64,000 nucleotides of DNA from Lachnospiraceae bacterium AD3010 (GTDB taxonomy: Bacteria; Bacillota; Clostridia; Lachnospirales; Lachnospiraceae): NCBI GenBank assembly GCA_000622025.1, contig KK211388.1:1-64000 (forward strand), read 5' to 3'. The translations under genes were made by a program, and so were the position numbers. The notes under the pieces were generated by a model. The model did not search any database, was not told the DNA's origin, and was given only the letters and a program-made list of their open reading frames with translations. Positions 44,801 through 52,070 of this stretch are shown piece after piece. Numbering within the stretch: the stretch's first letter is position 1; each line of letters opens with the position of its first letter.

Positions 44801-45814
44801 ATTACCGCCGCCGATACCGGCTCCGCCGCTTCCTCCTATTGCCGTGACATCGTATCCTCCTTCGATCGTGATATCCTTTCCTTCTCCGGCATTTCCGCCG
44901 CCGATACCGGCTCCTCCCGGAGCGCCGTTTGCTGACACTTTCGCTTGATCTAATATTTTGATATTTGATCCGCTTCCGGAGGTTCCTCCTCCGATACCTG
45001 CTCCGCCTTGCTTATCATAACCTGTTCTTCCGTATACCGTTACATCGCCGCCTTTTATCGTGATATCCGAGCCCTCTCCTTCATAGCCGCCGCCTATACC
45101 GGCTCCTCCGCCAAGCCAGGAATCATAGTCCCTTCCCCGTTCAATACGAAGTCCTCCCCCAAAGGCTTCTATCTTTACGCCATCAATTTCAATGTGGGAG
45201 CCTTTCTGTCCGAACCCTCCGCCTATTCCGGCACCTCCGCCTTTGGTATAATCGTCATTATGAAAAGAACCATCATTTATTATATAAGACCCGCCGGTTA
45301 CGGTGAGCTCTCCCATTCCGGAGGCTGCGCCGTTCTTTATCTTAAGAGTACTGCCGCCATTACCCGTATGCACTATCCCGGCATTTCCAAAATTACTGCT
45401 CAGAGAATTTCTACCTGCCAGCTCAATAACAGCCGCGCAGTCAGCGCTTACTGCGGCTTTATCCTGATTTTGGACGTCAATATTTAAGCCCTTGAAAATG
45501 ACATGCGCTTCATTGTCTCCCTCTGTTTTCAGCAATACAGTATGGGTTGAAGGTCCTTGAGATCCGCATATAATGACCGGTATCCCGGTGTCCGTTACGG
45601 TTTTGGCGCCTGTATTGTCCGAATACTCAACCTTATGTTTTCCGTTATCTTGTGCGGTTATAGTGATATCACCGTATTGAATATCATATTCACGACCGCT
45701 TACTGTCTGCAACAGCTGCTCTGCATACGCCCCCACAGGGCTGATAAGCGCCAAAATAAGCGCTGCAGCCTCTGCCACCGCGATCTTCCTGAAGATACTC
45801 CTTATTTTTCTCAT
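41819..45814 (-). CDS. exported repeat protein with GGAGIGGG beta-helix-like repeats
   Basis: 1331 residues from the ATG at 45814, giving a clean signal peptide ending GAYA; the upstream ATG has no ribosome binding site. Residues about 130-780 hold some twenty repeats of roughly 25-40 residues with the core GGAGIGGG, predicted to form a parallel beta-helix. Then come one or two InlB B-type repeats (FAGWYSAEG, YNANGGTGEM, FCGWNTEADGSG), a putative Ig-like domain (GLSLKNNADHTGTISGTPEKAGSF) and a basic C-terminal domain. There is no LPxTG or membrane anchor. A surface or matrix protein that binds glycans or host molecules is plausible; the ligand is unknown. Confidence 0.85.
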   Translation of the reverse strand: MRKIRSIFRKIAVAEAAALILALISPVGAYAEQLLQTVSGREYDIQYGDITITAQDNGKHKVEYSDNTGAKTVTDTGIPVIICGSQGPSTHTVLLKTEGDNEAHVIFKGLNIDVQNQDKAAVSADCAAVIELAGRNSLSSNFGNAGIVHTGNGGSTLKIKNGAASGMGELTVTGGSYIINDGSFHNDDYTKGGGAGIGGGFGQKGSHIEIDGVKIEAFGGGLRIERGRDYDSWLGGGAGIGGGYEGEGSDITIKGGDVTVYGRTGYDKQGGAGIGGGTSGSGSNIKILDQAKVSANGAPGGAGIGGGNAGEGKDITIEGGYDVTAIGGSGGAGIGGGNEDRGSVIIITDSSVTAAGGFGGAGIGAGSNAGDDKGAEHITITNSTVSACGGNGGAGIGAGAGAGNRSYTEDITITNSTVSACGGYRGAGIGGGSNPGKSYCDTHDITINSGEIYARGGNGGAGIGSGFSGRCERLFIKGGNVTAYGGECGAGIGSGEGSPDDFNPFDIYAKNIKITGGKVYAAGGGGAAGIGGGFSYAHDMQYSGNTGNGIMIGGKCDVTAIGGDDGYSRQVNGAGGAGIGGGSHGDGTDIIINDTCIVNAIGKAGGAGIGGGFEGDGTDINIEGSGNVTARGGAGGAGIGGGKHSSQFGGNGKNISIGDSSTVNAVGEGGGAGIGGGNDAPGENIVIGGSCEVTTEGGRAGGAGIGGGQNAPGDLIFIGESSTVTASAGTGAAGIGAGAEMDGWEGDRESKNWDHLEISGNAAVRVSGGSGEEGRLKPGAAIGYGSTLTEEGEEYSPHPKELTKDRIEFYKPGTGTAEMKAGDASKRIKTPYTVYFRADKTPTGTDVTPVPMHKTVISENTYGELPELNSADATFAGWYSAEGAGGRRVKADTTVKLTKNQILYGLWKVDYFIRYNANGGTGEMEQDNRTTGVEKKLRKNSFKKAHHLFCGWNTEADGSGESYCDEEIVDLAMRQNETAVLYAQWDEFKIAPDSLPKGKAGKFYEAVLSIINNIPDVLWNWSIKGVLPEGLSLKNNADHTGTISGTPEKAGSFPITVVASANGESVEKDYTIEIDEKEKKKEEEEEEPVIASSNGEDKRLRKTIVLNGLDPKSGKQTDVTLFGPWEPVSFNGKVHVLKGTVLTKKKQKKMSADLDLEVTGLPGTVSISYKFKKTKDASDGKACYYIKLKADKTSASYNALTKAERRSLRKAVRKANRILKKKENRLYFPVEKLDISGFVYDKEKSRKNYYVFTGNGTDTLILEKKTGNHTETISVEPPLYYKSRKSRMVLYAFLSGSRAKISGKDYSKTINADSVTITGRNKNLTGTAGGQ

Positions 45815-45926
45815 AGCCTGAAATACCCTCCTGTTTTTCAGCCCAAAATCCATCTATAGTTTTATACGGAGAAAGCCGCGCTCCCGGCAGTAAAAACCAT
45901 ATCTTTCAATATACCTTCTTTTTCAT

Positions 45927-45955
45927 TGTAGCTATCTCTGCAGGGTCACGCAATT
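45927..45955 (-). promoter_or_regulatory. promoter of the exported repeat protein
   Basis: TTGCGT (45950-45955), 17 bases, TACAAT (45927-45932) on the minus strand, giving a leader of about 100 bases. It lies back to back with the family E promoter about 45 bases away. Confidence 0.5.
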
Positions 45956-46000
45956 CAAATCCGCAAAAAAGTAATAAAAAAAGCCTTTTGCAACTCTCCG

Positions 46001-46030
46001 GGCTCATTTTGCAGACTCATCTGTATATAT
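46001..46030 (+). promoter_or_regulatory. shared family promoter, copy 5
   Basis: GGCTCATTT (46001-46009), 12 bases, TGTATATAT (46022-46030). Gene E starts 62 bases after the second block. Confidence 0.78.
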
Positions 46031-46092
46031 GAACAGGAGGACAGATCGAATTGTCCCAAATGCACTGTATTGACATCAGGGAGAAATGATTT

Positions 46093-48297
46093 ATGCCAAG
46101 ATATGACAGAATAGTAGCTTTAAGAGACTATATAAGAAATCTAAAGAGTAGTATTGAAAGCCATGAAGACTATTTCATCAGCATTTCACAGAACGAGAAG
46201 CTGAAGAATATTTCTGACCTGTACGCAGATATACAGGAATATCTCGAGGGTGCGGTAGATTCTTTCCAAAACAATCCTGATAATACAGACGACTATGATG
46301 AATATTGTTCCAGGGACCGCACGCATCTGAAATTTGTAGATACTTACCATAAGCTTCAGGAGGAGCTTCGTAATTTCCCCAATACAGAAAAGACCGGCTT
46401 AGCCGGTATAATGGCTGACGATAAGATCATTGATTTTCTTGACAACTATGAGCATACTGTAAACAATTCCTTCGATTCCCCTATAGTAAATACAGTAGAT
46501 GATTCAGCCGAAGCGGAAAAAAGAAGAGACCTTTATGTTAAAAATATCGAAACTGTATCGAAAGCCCCCGACGATCTCTCTGATTATTCTGATATCTCCG
46601 GTCTTAATGAAAAAAATAAAAAGGAATACGACAAATATATCTCCTATTGGGTAAAAAACGTAAAAAACAAGGGACTAAATGCCAGCCTTGAATATGTAAA
46701 TTCCTATTTGTCAGTGGCCACGTCCGGGGATTCACCTGCTGTCGGAAAAGCAATGAATGATATCCTCTATACTGTCACCTGTGTAAAAAAACCCGATGGA
46801 ACAGTGGATGAATCAAAGACAAAGGATATGCTCCAGGGCTTTCAGGTATATACCCTTGGGAAATCAAAAGAAGCAGGGAAAAAACTTTCCCAGCTGAAAG
46901 CGGATTCTAAAGATGAGCTTGATTGGCAGATAAATGATAAATTCAGTTTAACAAAGGAAAGGCTGCAGAATCAGGCATGTTCTACCATGTCCTTAGCTCT
47001 TTCATCCATGCTTGAAGCGACGGCTTATAACTCAAACATCCCGGAATTAGGCTCATATCCCAAAGCCTGCAATCACACTCTCCAAAAAAAATATATTAAA
47101 ACTGATACTGAATTCAAAGAAGGAAATAAACTGTTATCAGAGATAACATCTAAAACAACCAAATTAGAGGGTCCGGCCCGGGATGAACATTTTAATAAAA
47201 TCCTTAATTTCATTAACGCCGAAAAAAAGAATGTTGATCAGCAATTTAATCATCTGGATCAACGCATGATCGATCAGTGTTCCTCATTAAACAAGCTTCT
47301 TGAGAGCTTTGAAAACACCGAAAATGCTTATGCCCTTCACTCCAATTCAAAGCTTTACGAGGACATGATAAAGAGTATGCGTGACTTAAGGGCTTTCTCT
47401 CAGGACTATATTTCAGAGGGAAAAGGACTTCCGGATAATAAATTAGGCGAAGCTGTGGATAAGCTTAAGACCGTTGAAAACAGAGTAAAGGATTATCTCG
47501 ATAACAGAACAAAGGTCTCCTACAGCCATAAGGCAGGAGAGATAAGAAGGGATCTCGCTCTCTGCGCCTACTCCCAGTTAAATCAGAGCGAATTTCAAAA
47601 GAGAATAGATGCCCTGAACAAGGATCTTATAAATGCCGGAAAAAAACCTCTTTCAGAAGGCGCTCTTGAAAAGCGTTTTTCCGCCAACGGAAGGGATCTG
47701 ACTGCAAATGATACCATTGCAAAGCTGGCAGATCAGTATAAGCTTGATAATAATCTTAAACGGATGCTCATGCATCCTGATGGTCTTGACAATTTTAAGG
47801 TGATGTTTGACACAAAGAAAACCGCAAGGCTTGTAAATTGGAATTCTACACAATACAACAATGCAAACCGTGCCATCAGCAGTTTCCAGAAAAACCGTGA
47901 TACGGTTGTAAAGCTTATGACCGGCGATGAGATCCCCGATCCTGAAAAAATGAAGGACGCGATCAAAAATCTCCAGTCCTCATATGGGGAGTGCAGGACT
48001 TCTCTTCAGGAGTACTGCGCCAAAGTCCTTGCCAATCCGGACAGTCTCGACAAAAAATCAACCTCAGCAGGGATCGCAAGGGCAGCCGGAGCCACAGGAG
48101 CTCTGGGTGAATTCCTTGGCAAACCCGTAAGCTTTGATAATAAGGTGAAGGTAAAGAAATATGCTGAAATTTTCCGGGAGGAAATGAGCAATCAGAAAAC
48201 AGCCGGCAATCATAATAAACACAGGAGGGCCGCTTCGAACTCCAGGGATAAATTACAGAAGGAAAATGAAGGGAAAAAGAAGAGTGTTGTGATGTGA
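46093..48297 (+). CDS. large charged family protein E (734 aa)
   Basis: Preceded by AGGGAG. A helical, charged protein without signal or membrane segment. The family module occurs twice: about 417-520 (SNSKLYEDMIKSM, then KDYLDNRTK) and about 583-690 (NSTQYNNANRAIS, then LQEYCAKV and STSAGIARAAGA). The N-terminal 400 residues have no obvious repeats. Lys/Arg-rich tail. It shares promoter, MP start and module with A-D but has no long stretch of easy alignment to them. The palindrome at 48330-48411, followed by a T-run, probably terminates its message. Confidence 0.83.
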   Translation: MPRYDRIVALRDYIRNLKSSIESHEDYFISISQNEKLKNISDLYADIQEYLEGAVDSFQNNPDNTDDYDEYCSRDRTHLKFVDTYHKLQEELRNFPNTEKTGLAGIMADDKIIDFLDNYEHTVNNSFDSPIVNTVDDSAEAEKRRDLYVKNIETVSKAPDDLSDYSDISGLNEKNKKEYDKYISYWVKNVKNKGLNASLEYVNSYLSVATSGDSPAVGKAMNDILYTVTCVKKPDGTVDESKTKDMLQGFQVYTLGKSKEAGKKLSQLKADSKDELDWQINDKFSLTKERLQNQACSTMSLALSSMLEATAYNSNIPELGSYPKACNHTLQKKYIKTDTEFKEGNKLLSEITSKTTKLEGPARDEHFNKILNFINAEKKNVDQQFNHLDQRMIDQCSSLNKLLESFENTENAYALHSNSKLYEDMIKSMRDLRAFSQDYISEGKGLPDNKLGEAVDKLKTVENRVKDYLDNRTKVSYSHKAGEIRRDLALCAYSQLNQSEFQKRIDALNKDLINAGKKPLSEGALEKRFSANGRDLTANDTIAKLADQYKLDNNLKRMLMHPDGLDNFKVMFDTKKTARLVNWNSTQYNNANRAISSFQKNRDTVVKLMTGDEIPDPEKMKDAIKNLQSSYGECRTSLQEYCAKVLANPDSLDKKSTSAGIARAAGATGALGEFLGKPVSFDNKVKVKKYAEIFREEMSNQKTAGNHNKHRRAASNSRDKLQKENEGKKKSVVM

Positions 48298-48329
48298 AGC
48301 CGTATGAACTCTCTTCCCCTGTCCTGAAA

Positions 48330-48425
48330 GGGGAGTCAACGGGGACGGTTCTCTTTGACTTATTTTTGCTTGCAAAAACAAGTCAAAGAGAACCGTCCCC
48401 GTTGACTCCCCACTTTTTTTACTTA
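48330..48425 (+). terminator. GGGGACGGTTCT palindrome acting as terminator
   Basis: Two perfect 32-base arms (48330-48361 and 48380-48411) and an 18-base loop that also pairs (TTTTTGC/GCAAAAA). The second arm is followed by CACTTTTTTT, so the element should terminate the family E transcript. The rest of the gap to 48601 holds no convincing gene or promoter. Confidence 0.7.
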
Positions 48426-48601
48426 TTTTTCTCCCAGGTATTGATTATGGCTCAAAATGGAAGTATTCTGTACCCATATTTTTCTAACGTCACTTGCGGT
48501 TATGCCGATGACTGTTATGAAAAAACATTTGAGGGAGGATAAATACGTCAGGGGGAATACAGCTTACTAATACAGTGTCCGTTGACACGGAAAGGGAAGA
48601 A

Positions 48602-49555
48602 ATGAAAAAGAGAGTATTAAGTGGAATAATGATGATCACCCTGGCGGCTGCCCTGCTTCTTTCCGGCTGCTCCGGCGGAAGCGCTGCTAAAGGAAGCTCT
48701 GACAGCTCCCTTAACGGAAAAAATGTCTCTGTGGTAACGCCCTATTTAAGCTCCGTGACCACAAAGCAGATGGTTGACAATATTGAGAGGGATCTTAAGG
48801 CAGAGGGCATCAATGTCAATGTTGTTGATACAAAGGGAGACTTCGGAGAGCTTGCAAGCCGCATCGAGGATATTGTTTCTTCAAAGGCTGATGCCATGAT
48901 CATTGTAAGCGCGGATCCCGGACAGGTTGAAACCCAGCTTAAGGATGCCTTTGACGCAGGAGTTCCCGTATTCGGGGTAGACAGCGGCTTTATAGAGGGT
49001 ATGAAGGTCAATGCCACAAGTGATAATTATGAGATGGGGAAGACCATATGCAGGTACCTCTTTGAGGACCTTATGAATAAAAAGGGTACGGTCATTGCCC
49101 TGACATACAGGCCTCATCCCGGTGTGGTAAAAAGATGCGAGGCCTTTGATGAAATGATAAAGGATTATCCCGATATCAGCCTTATCACGGAGCAGCAGGT
49201 GGACGTCCCCGCAGGCCCCATAGAAAGCTCAAGGGAGATCATGGAAAACCTGATCCTTTCCAATCCTGAAAAGGATTCCGTAACCGCGGTCTTTGCGGCA
49301 TGGGATGAACCCGCAATAGGAGCTTCGCAGGCTCTGGAAGCTGCCGGACGGGACGAGGTCATAGTGACCGGAGTGGACGGAAACAGCCAGGCTGTAGAGA
49401 TGATAGAAAAGGGGTCAAACTTAAAGGCCACCCTTTCACAGAACTTTGACGGAATGACAGATATTGTTGTAAAGGATGTTATCGATCTCCTCTCCGGAAA
49501 AGAGATAGAGACCGGCGAAAAGTACGCTCCGGCAACACTTGTCACGAAAGAATAA
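48602..49555 (+). CDS. sugar ABC transporter, substrate-binding lipoprotein
   Basis: 317 residues from the ATG after GGGAAG; the upstream in-frame codons lack a site. The signal peptide ends with the lipobox LLLSGCSGG. The mature part is a type I periplasmic-binding fold like ribose- or xylose-binding proteins (ADAMIIVSADPGQVE, GVPVFGVDSGF, VIVTGVDGNSQAVEMI). It delivers a sugar to the ATPase and permease encoded next. The gene order binding protein-ATPase-permease-kinase fits a pentose or pentitol uptake operon; the precise sugar cannot be told. Confidence 0.88.
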   Translation: MKKRVLSGIMMITLAAALLLSGCSGGSAAKGSSDSSLNGKNVSVVTPYLSSVTTKQMVDNIERDLKAEGINVNVVDTKGDFGELASRIEDIVSSKADAMIIVSADPGQVETQLKDAFDAGVPVFGVDSGFIEGMKVNATSDNYEMGKTICRYLFEDLMNKKGTVIALTYRPHPGVVKRCEAFDEMIKDYPDISLITEQQVDVPAGPIESSREIMENLILSNPEKDSVTAVFAAWDEPAIGASQALEAAGRDEVIVTGVDGNSQAVEMIEKGSNLKATLSQNFDGMTDIVVKDVIDLLSGKEIETGEKYAPATLVTKE

Positions 49556-49568
49556 GACAGAGAATAAT

Positions 49569-51056
49569 ATGCTGTTAAGGACAAAAGGGCTTTCAAAACA
49601 GTTTAACGGTATCTACGCACTGAAGGACGTGGATCTGAAGATAAAAGCCGGTGAAGTACACGGTCTTGTAGGTGAAAACGGCGCGGGCAAATCGACCCTG
49701 ATTAAGATTCTTACTGCTGTCTACAAGCCGGATAATGGCACTGTGATATGGGACGGGACAGAAACCGAAATAACCGATCCCTTGAAAAGCCGTAATCTCG
49801 GCATAAATGTCATACATCAGGACCGGCAGCTGATCCCCTCCTTTAATGGCATCGAAAACGCATATCTCGGCCTTGAATATGAGAAAAAAAGAGGCGGCAT
49901 CATTGACTGGGAGAAAATGAAGAGGCGTGTCTTGAAGCTTTCGGAATCACTGGGGATAGAAATGGATTTCACTGTTCCCGCCTCCCTCCTCTCTCCTCCG
50001 CAACAGACCCTTCTATGCATAATCAGGGCTCTTATGACGGAGTGCAGGCTCCTTATTCTCGATGAACCAACCGCTTCCCTCACTGATAAGGAAACGGCGA
50101 TCCTTTTTCGTATTATCAGGAAATTAAAGGAAAAGGGAACCTCTGTCCTCTATGTCACCCACCGTCTGGAGGAGATATTTTTTCTTACCGACAGGATCAC
50201 TGTTATGAAAAACGGGCGGATCGCAGGAACTGTGGACACCTCCGAGAGCAGTGAGGATATGATCATCAGAATGATGACTGATAACTGGGAAAGCAGGACT
50301 TCCTCCGGGAGCAGGGGAAATATAGGAGAAAGCATCCTGAAGGCCGAGCATATCTCTTCAAAGGACGGGATCGTTAAGGATATGAGCATCGATCTGAAAA
50401 AGGGAGAGATCCTTGGCATATTTGGACTCGGAGGCAGCGGAAGAACGGAATTTCTTGAAACACTGTACGGACTCCGGCCGAAGTCCGGTGGGGGGATCAC
50501 CCTGTATAGCGAGGATTACCCTCATCCAACTCCTAAAAGCTCCATTCAGAAGGGAATGGTGCTGATAAATGAGGACCGGCGGAAAATGTCACTCATTATG
50601 CCCTTCAGTGTCCGGAAAAATATCACGCTTCCGGTTATTGACAAATACTCAAAGGCCGGGGTTATCGATGAGAAAAACGAGGAAGGGCACGCCGCAGAGA
50701 AACTGAAGATGCTTGATATCAAGAGTAACGGAACAGATCAGACGGTAAGCGAGCTTTCCGGCGGAAACCAGCAGAAGGTGGTCTTTGCAAGGGCGCTTGA
50801 ATCGGACCCAAAGGTCTTCCTCTGTGACGAACCCACCCAGGCAGTGGATGTAAAGACCCGCTACGAGATCCACAGACTCTTAAGAGACAGAGCGGACAGT
50901 GGCTGCGGAGTCATTTTTGTTTCCTCTGACCTTAAGGAAGTTCTTGAGGTTTCGGATGAGATACAGATCATTGTAAACGGAAGGAGCAGGGAGCTCCTTA
51001 AAAACAGAGATCTAAGCTCCGAAGATGTCTTACGGTACTGCTATCTTGATAGATAA
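49569..51056 (+). CDS. sugar ABC transporter, dual ATPase (RbsA/XylG/MglA type)
   Basis: 495 residues with two ABC domains. The first has GENGAGKSTLIK (Walker A) and LLILDEPTASLT (Walker B); its signature SPPQQTLLCIIRAL is degenerate. The second has GLGGSGRTEFLE, the altered Walker A usual for this class, and LSGGNQQKVVFARAL. It energises sugar import. The start ATG (MLLRTKGLSK) follows the binding protein by 13 bases with only a weak AGAG site. Confidence 0.92.
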   Translation: MLLRTKGLSKQFNGIYALKDVDLKIKAGEVHGLVGENGAGKSTLIKILTAVYKPDNGTVIWDGTETEITDPLKSRNLGINVIHQDRQLIPSFNGIENAYLGLEYEKKRGGIIDWEKMKRRVLKLSESLGIEMDFTVPASLLSPPQQTLLCIIRALMTECRLLILDEPTASLTDKETAILFRIIRKLKEKGTSVLYVTHRLEEIFFLTDRITVMKNGRIAGTVDTSESSEDMIIRMMTDNWESRTSSGSRGNIGESILKAEHISSKDGIVKDMSIDLKKGEILGIFGLGGSGRTEFLETLYGLRPKSGGGITLYSEDYPHPTPKSSIQKGMVLINEDRRKMSLIMPFSVRKNITLPVIDKYSKAGVIDEKNEEGHAAEKLKMLDIKSNGTDQTVSELSGGNQQKVVFARALESDPKVFLCDEPTQAVDVKTRYEIHRLLRDRADSGCGVIFVSSDLKEVLEVSDEIQIIVNGRSRELLKNRDLSSEDVLRYCYLDR

Positions 51057-52036
51057 TGCCCACGTTATTAAGGGAGAAAGAATTGAAAAAGAACCTTGGA
51101 ATAGAAAAACTGATGAGATCCTACGGCACTGTCATTGCCTGCATTATCATCATTCTGGTTTTCAGCATATTAAGGCCGGATGCCTTTTTCACGATAAAAA
51201 ATCTTATAAACATCACGAGACAGATCTCGCTTCTCGTGGTCATAGCCTTAGGCGCTACGCTTGTAATGAGCGTGGACGAATTTGACCTCTCCGTAGGGGC
51301 GGTCGCAAGTCTCGGGGGAATAATCAGTGCAAAGCTTGCGGTGGCAGGTGTAAATCCCGTTCTCTCAATAATACTTCCGATCCTTATCTCCTTCTTTATA
51401 GGCTATTTAAACGGAATGATAGTTACAAGCTTCAAGGTGCTCTCATTTATCACCACGCTGGCGATGAGTACCGTTCTTGCGGGCTTTACCTTCTGGCTCT
51501 CCGGAGGGGCGACGGTTTTCGAGAATATCCCGGATTCCTTTAAGTATCTGGGATCCGCGTCCATACTCGGGATCCCCCTCCTTACAGCCATAATGCTGAT
51601 CCTCTGCCTTCTATTCCGCTTTATCCTGAACCATACTCCCTTCGGAAGGAGGCTCTACGCAATAGGCGGAAACGTCAATGCTTCCTTAGTCTCCGGGATA
51701 GACGTTGTACACAATAAAAATCTGGCCTTTGCGCTCTGCGGAGCCCTGTCGGCACTTACCGGGGTAATGCTGGCATCACGGCTCGGCTCTGCCCACCCCA
51801 CCGGCGGTGACGGCTATTTTATGAATTCCTATGCGGCGGTATTCCTAGGCCGGACCGTTGTAAAGGAGGGTATCCCGAATGTCTGGGGAACCTTTGTGGG
51901 CGCTGCTATCCTTGGGATCCTGGCAAACGGTCTTACCATTATGCAGGTTCCGTCCTACCTTCAGGATGTCCTGACCGGCGTTATCATTATACTGGCAGTT
52001 ATCGCCCAGAAGGTCACCTCCGGGGAGAATATGTAA
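51056..52036 (+). CDS. sugar ABC transporter permease (RbsC type)
   Basis: 326 residues with 8-10 membrane helices and the motif LVMSVDEFDLSVGAVASLGG typical of RbsC/XylH permeases. The ATG overlaps the ATPase stop (TAATG). A TTG nine codons further in has a better-placed AGGGAG and may be the true start, giving 317 residues. It forms the membrane channel for the importer. Confidence 0.91.
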   Translation: MPTLLREKELKKNLGIEKLMRSYGTVIACIIIILVFSILRPDAFFTIKNLINITRQISLLVVIALGATLVMSVDEFDLSVGAVASLGGIISAKLAVAGVNPVLSIILPILISFFIGYLNGMIVTSFKVLSFITTLAMSTVLAGFTFWLSGGATVFENIPDSFKYLGSASILGIPLLTAIMLILCLLFRFILNHTPFGRRLYAIGGNVNASLVSGIDVVHNKNLAFALCGALSALTGVMLASRLGSAHPTGGDGYFMNSYAAVFLGRTVVKEGIPNVWGTFVGAAILGILANGLTIMQVPSYLQDVLTGVIIILAVIAQKVTSGENM

Positions 52037-52070
52037 AATCACTGTCACAGCTTTAATATAGGAGCAGGAA

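Noticed and set aside
43550-45060. Long open frames on the plus strand and CRISPR-like repeats inside the exported protein gene
   Set aside because: They mirror the repeated GGAGIGGG codons of the real minus-strand gene; spacing is irregular and no cas genes exist.
48447-48480. GGCTCAAAA...CTGTACCC as a sixth family promoter
   Set aside because: Only GGCTCA matches; the second block is absent and the next gene is an ABC transporter.
48447-48542. 31-codon ORF ending in Gly-Gly before the sugar ABC operon
   Set aside because: It has no ribosome binding site, and the terminal Gly-Gly leaves no core peptide; probably chance.
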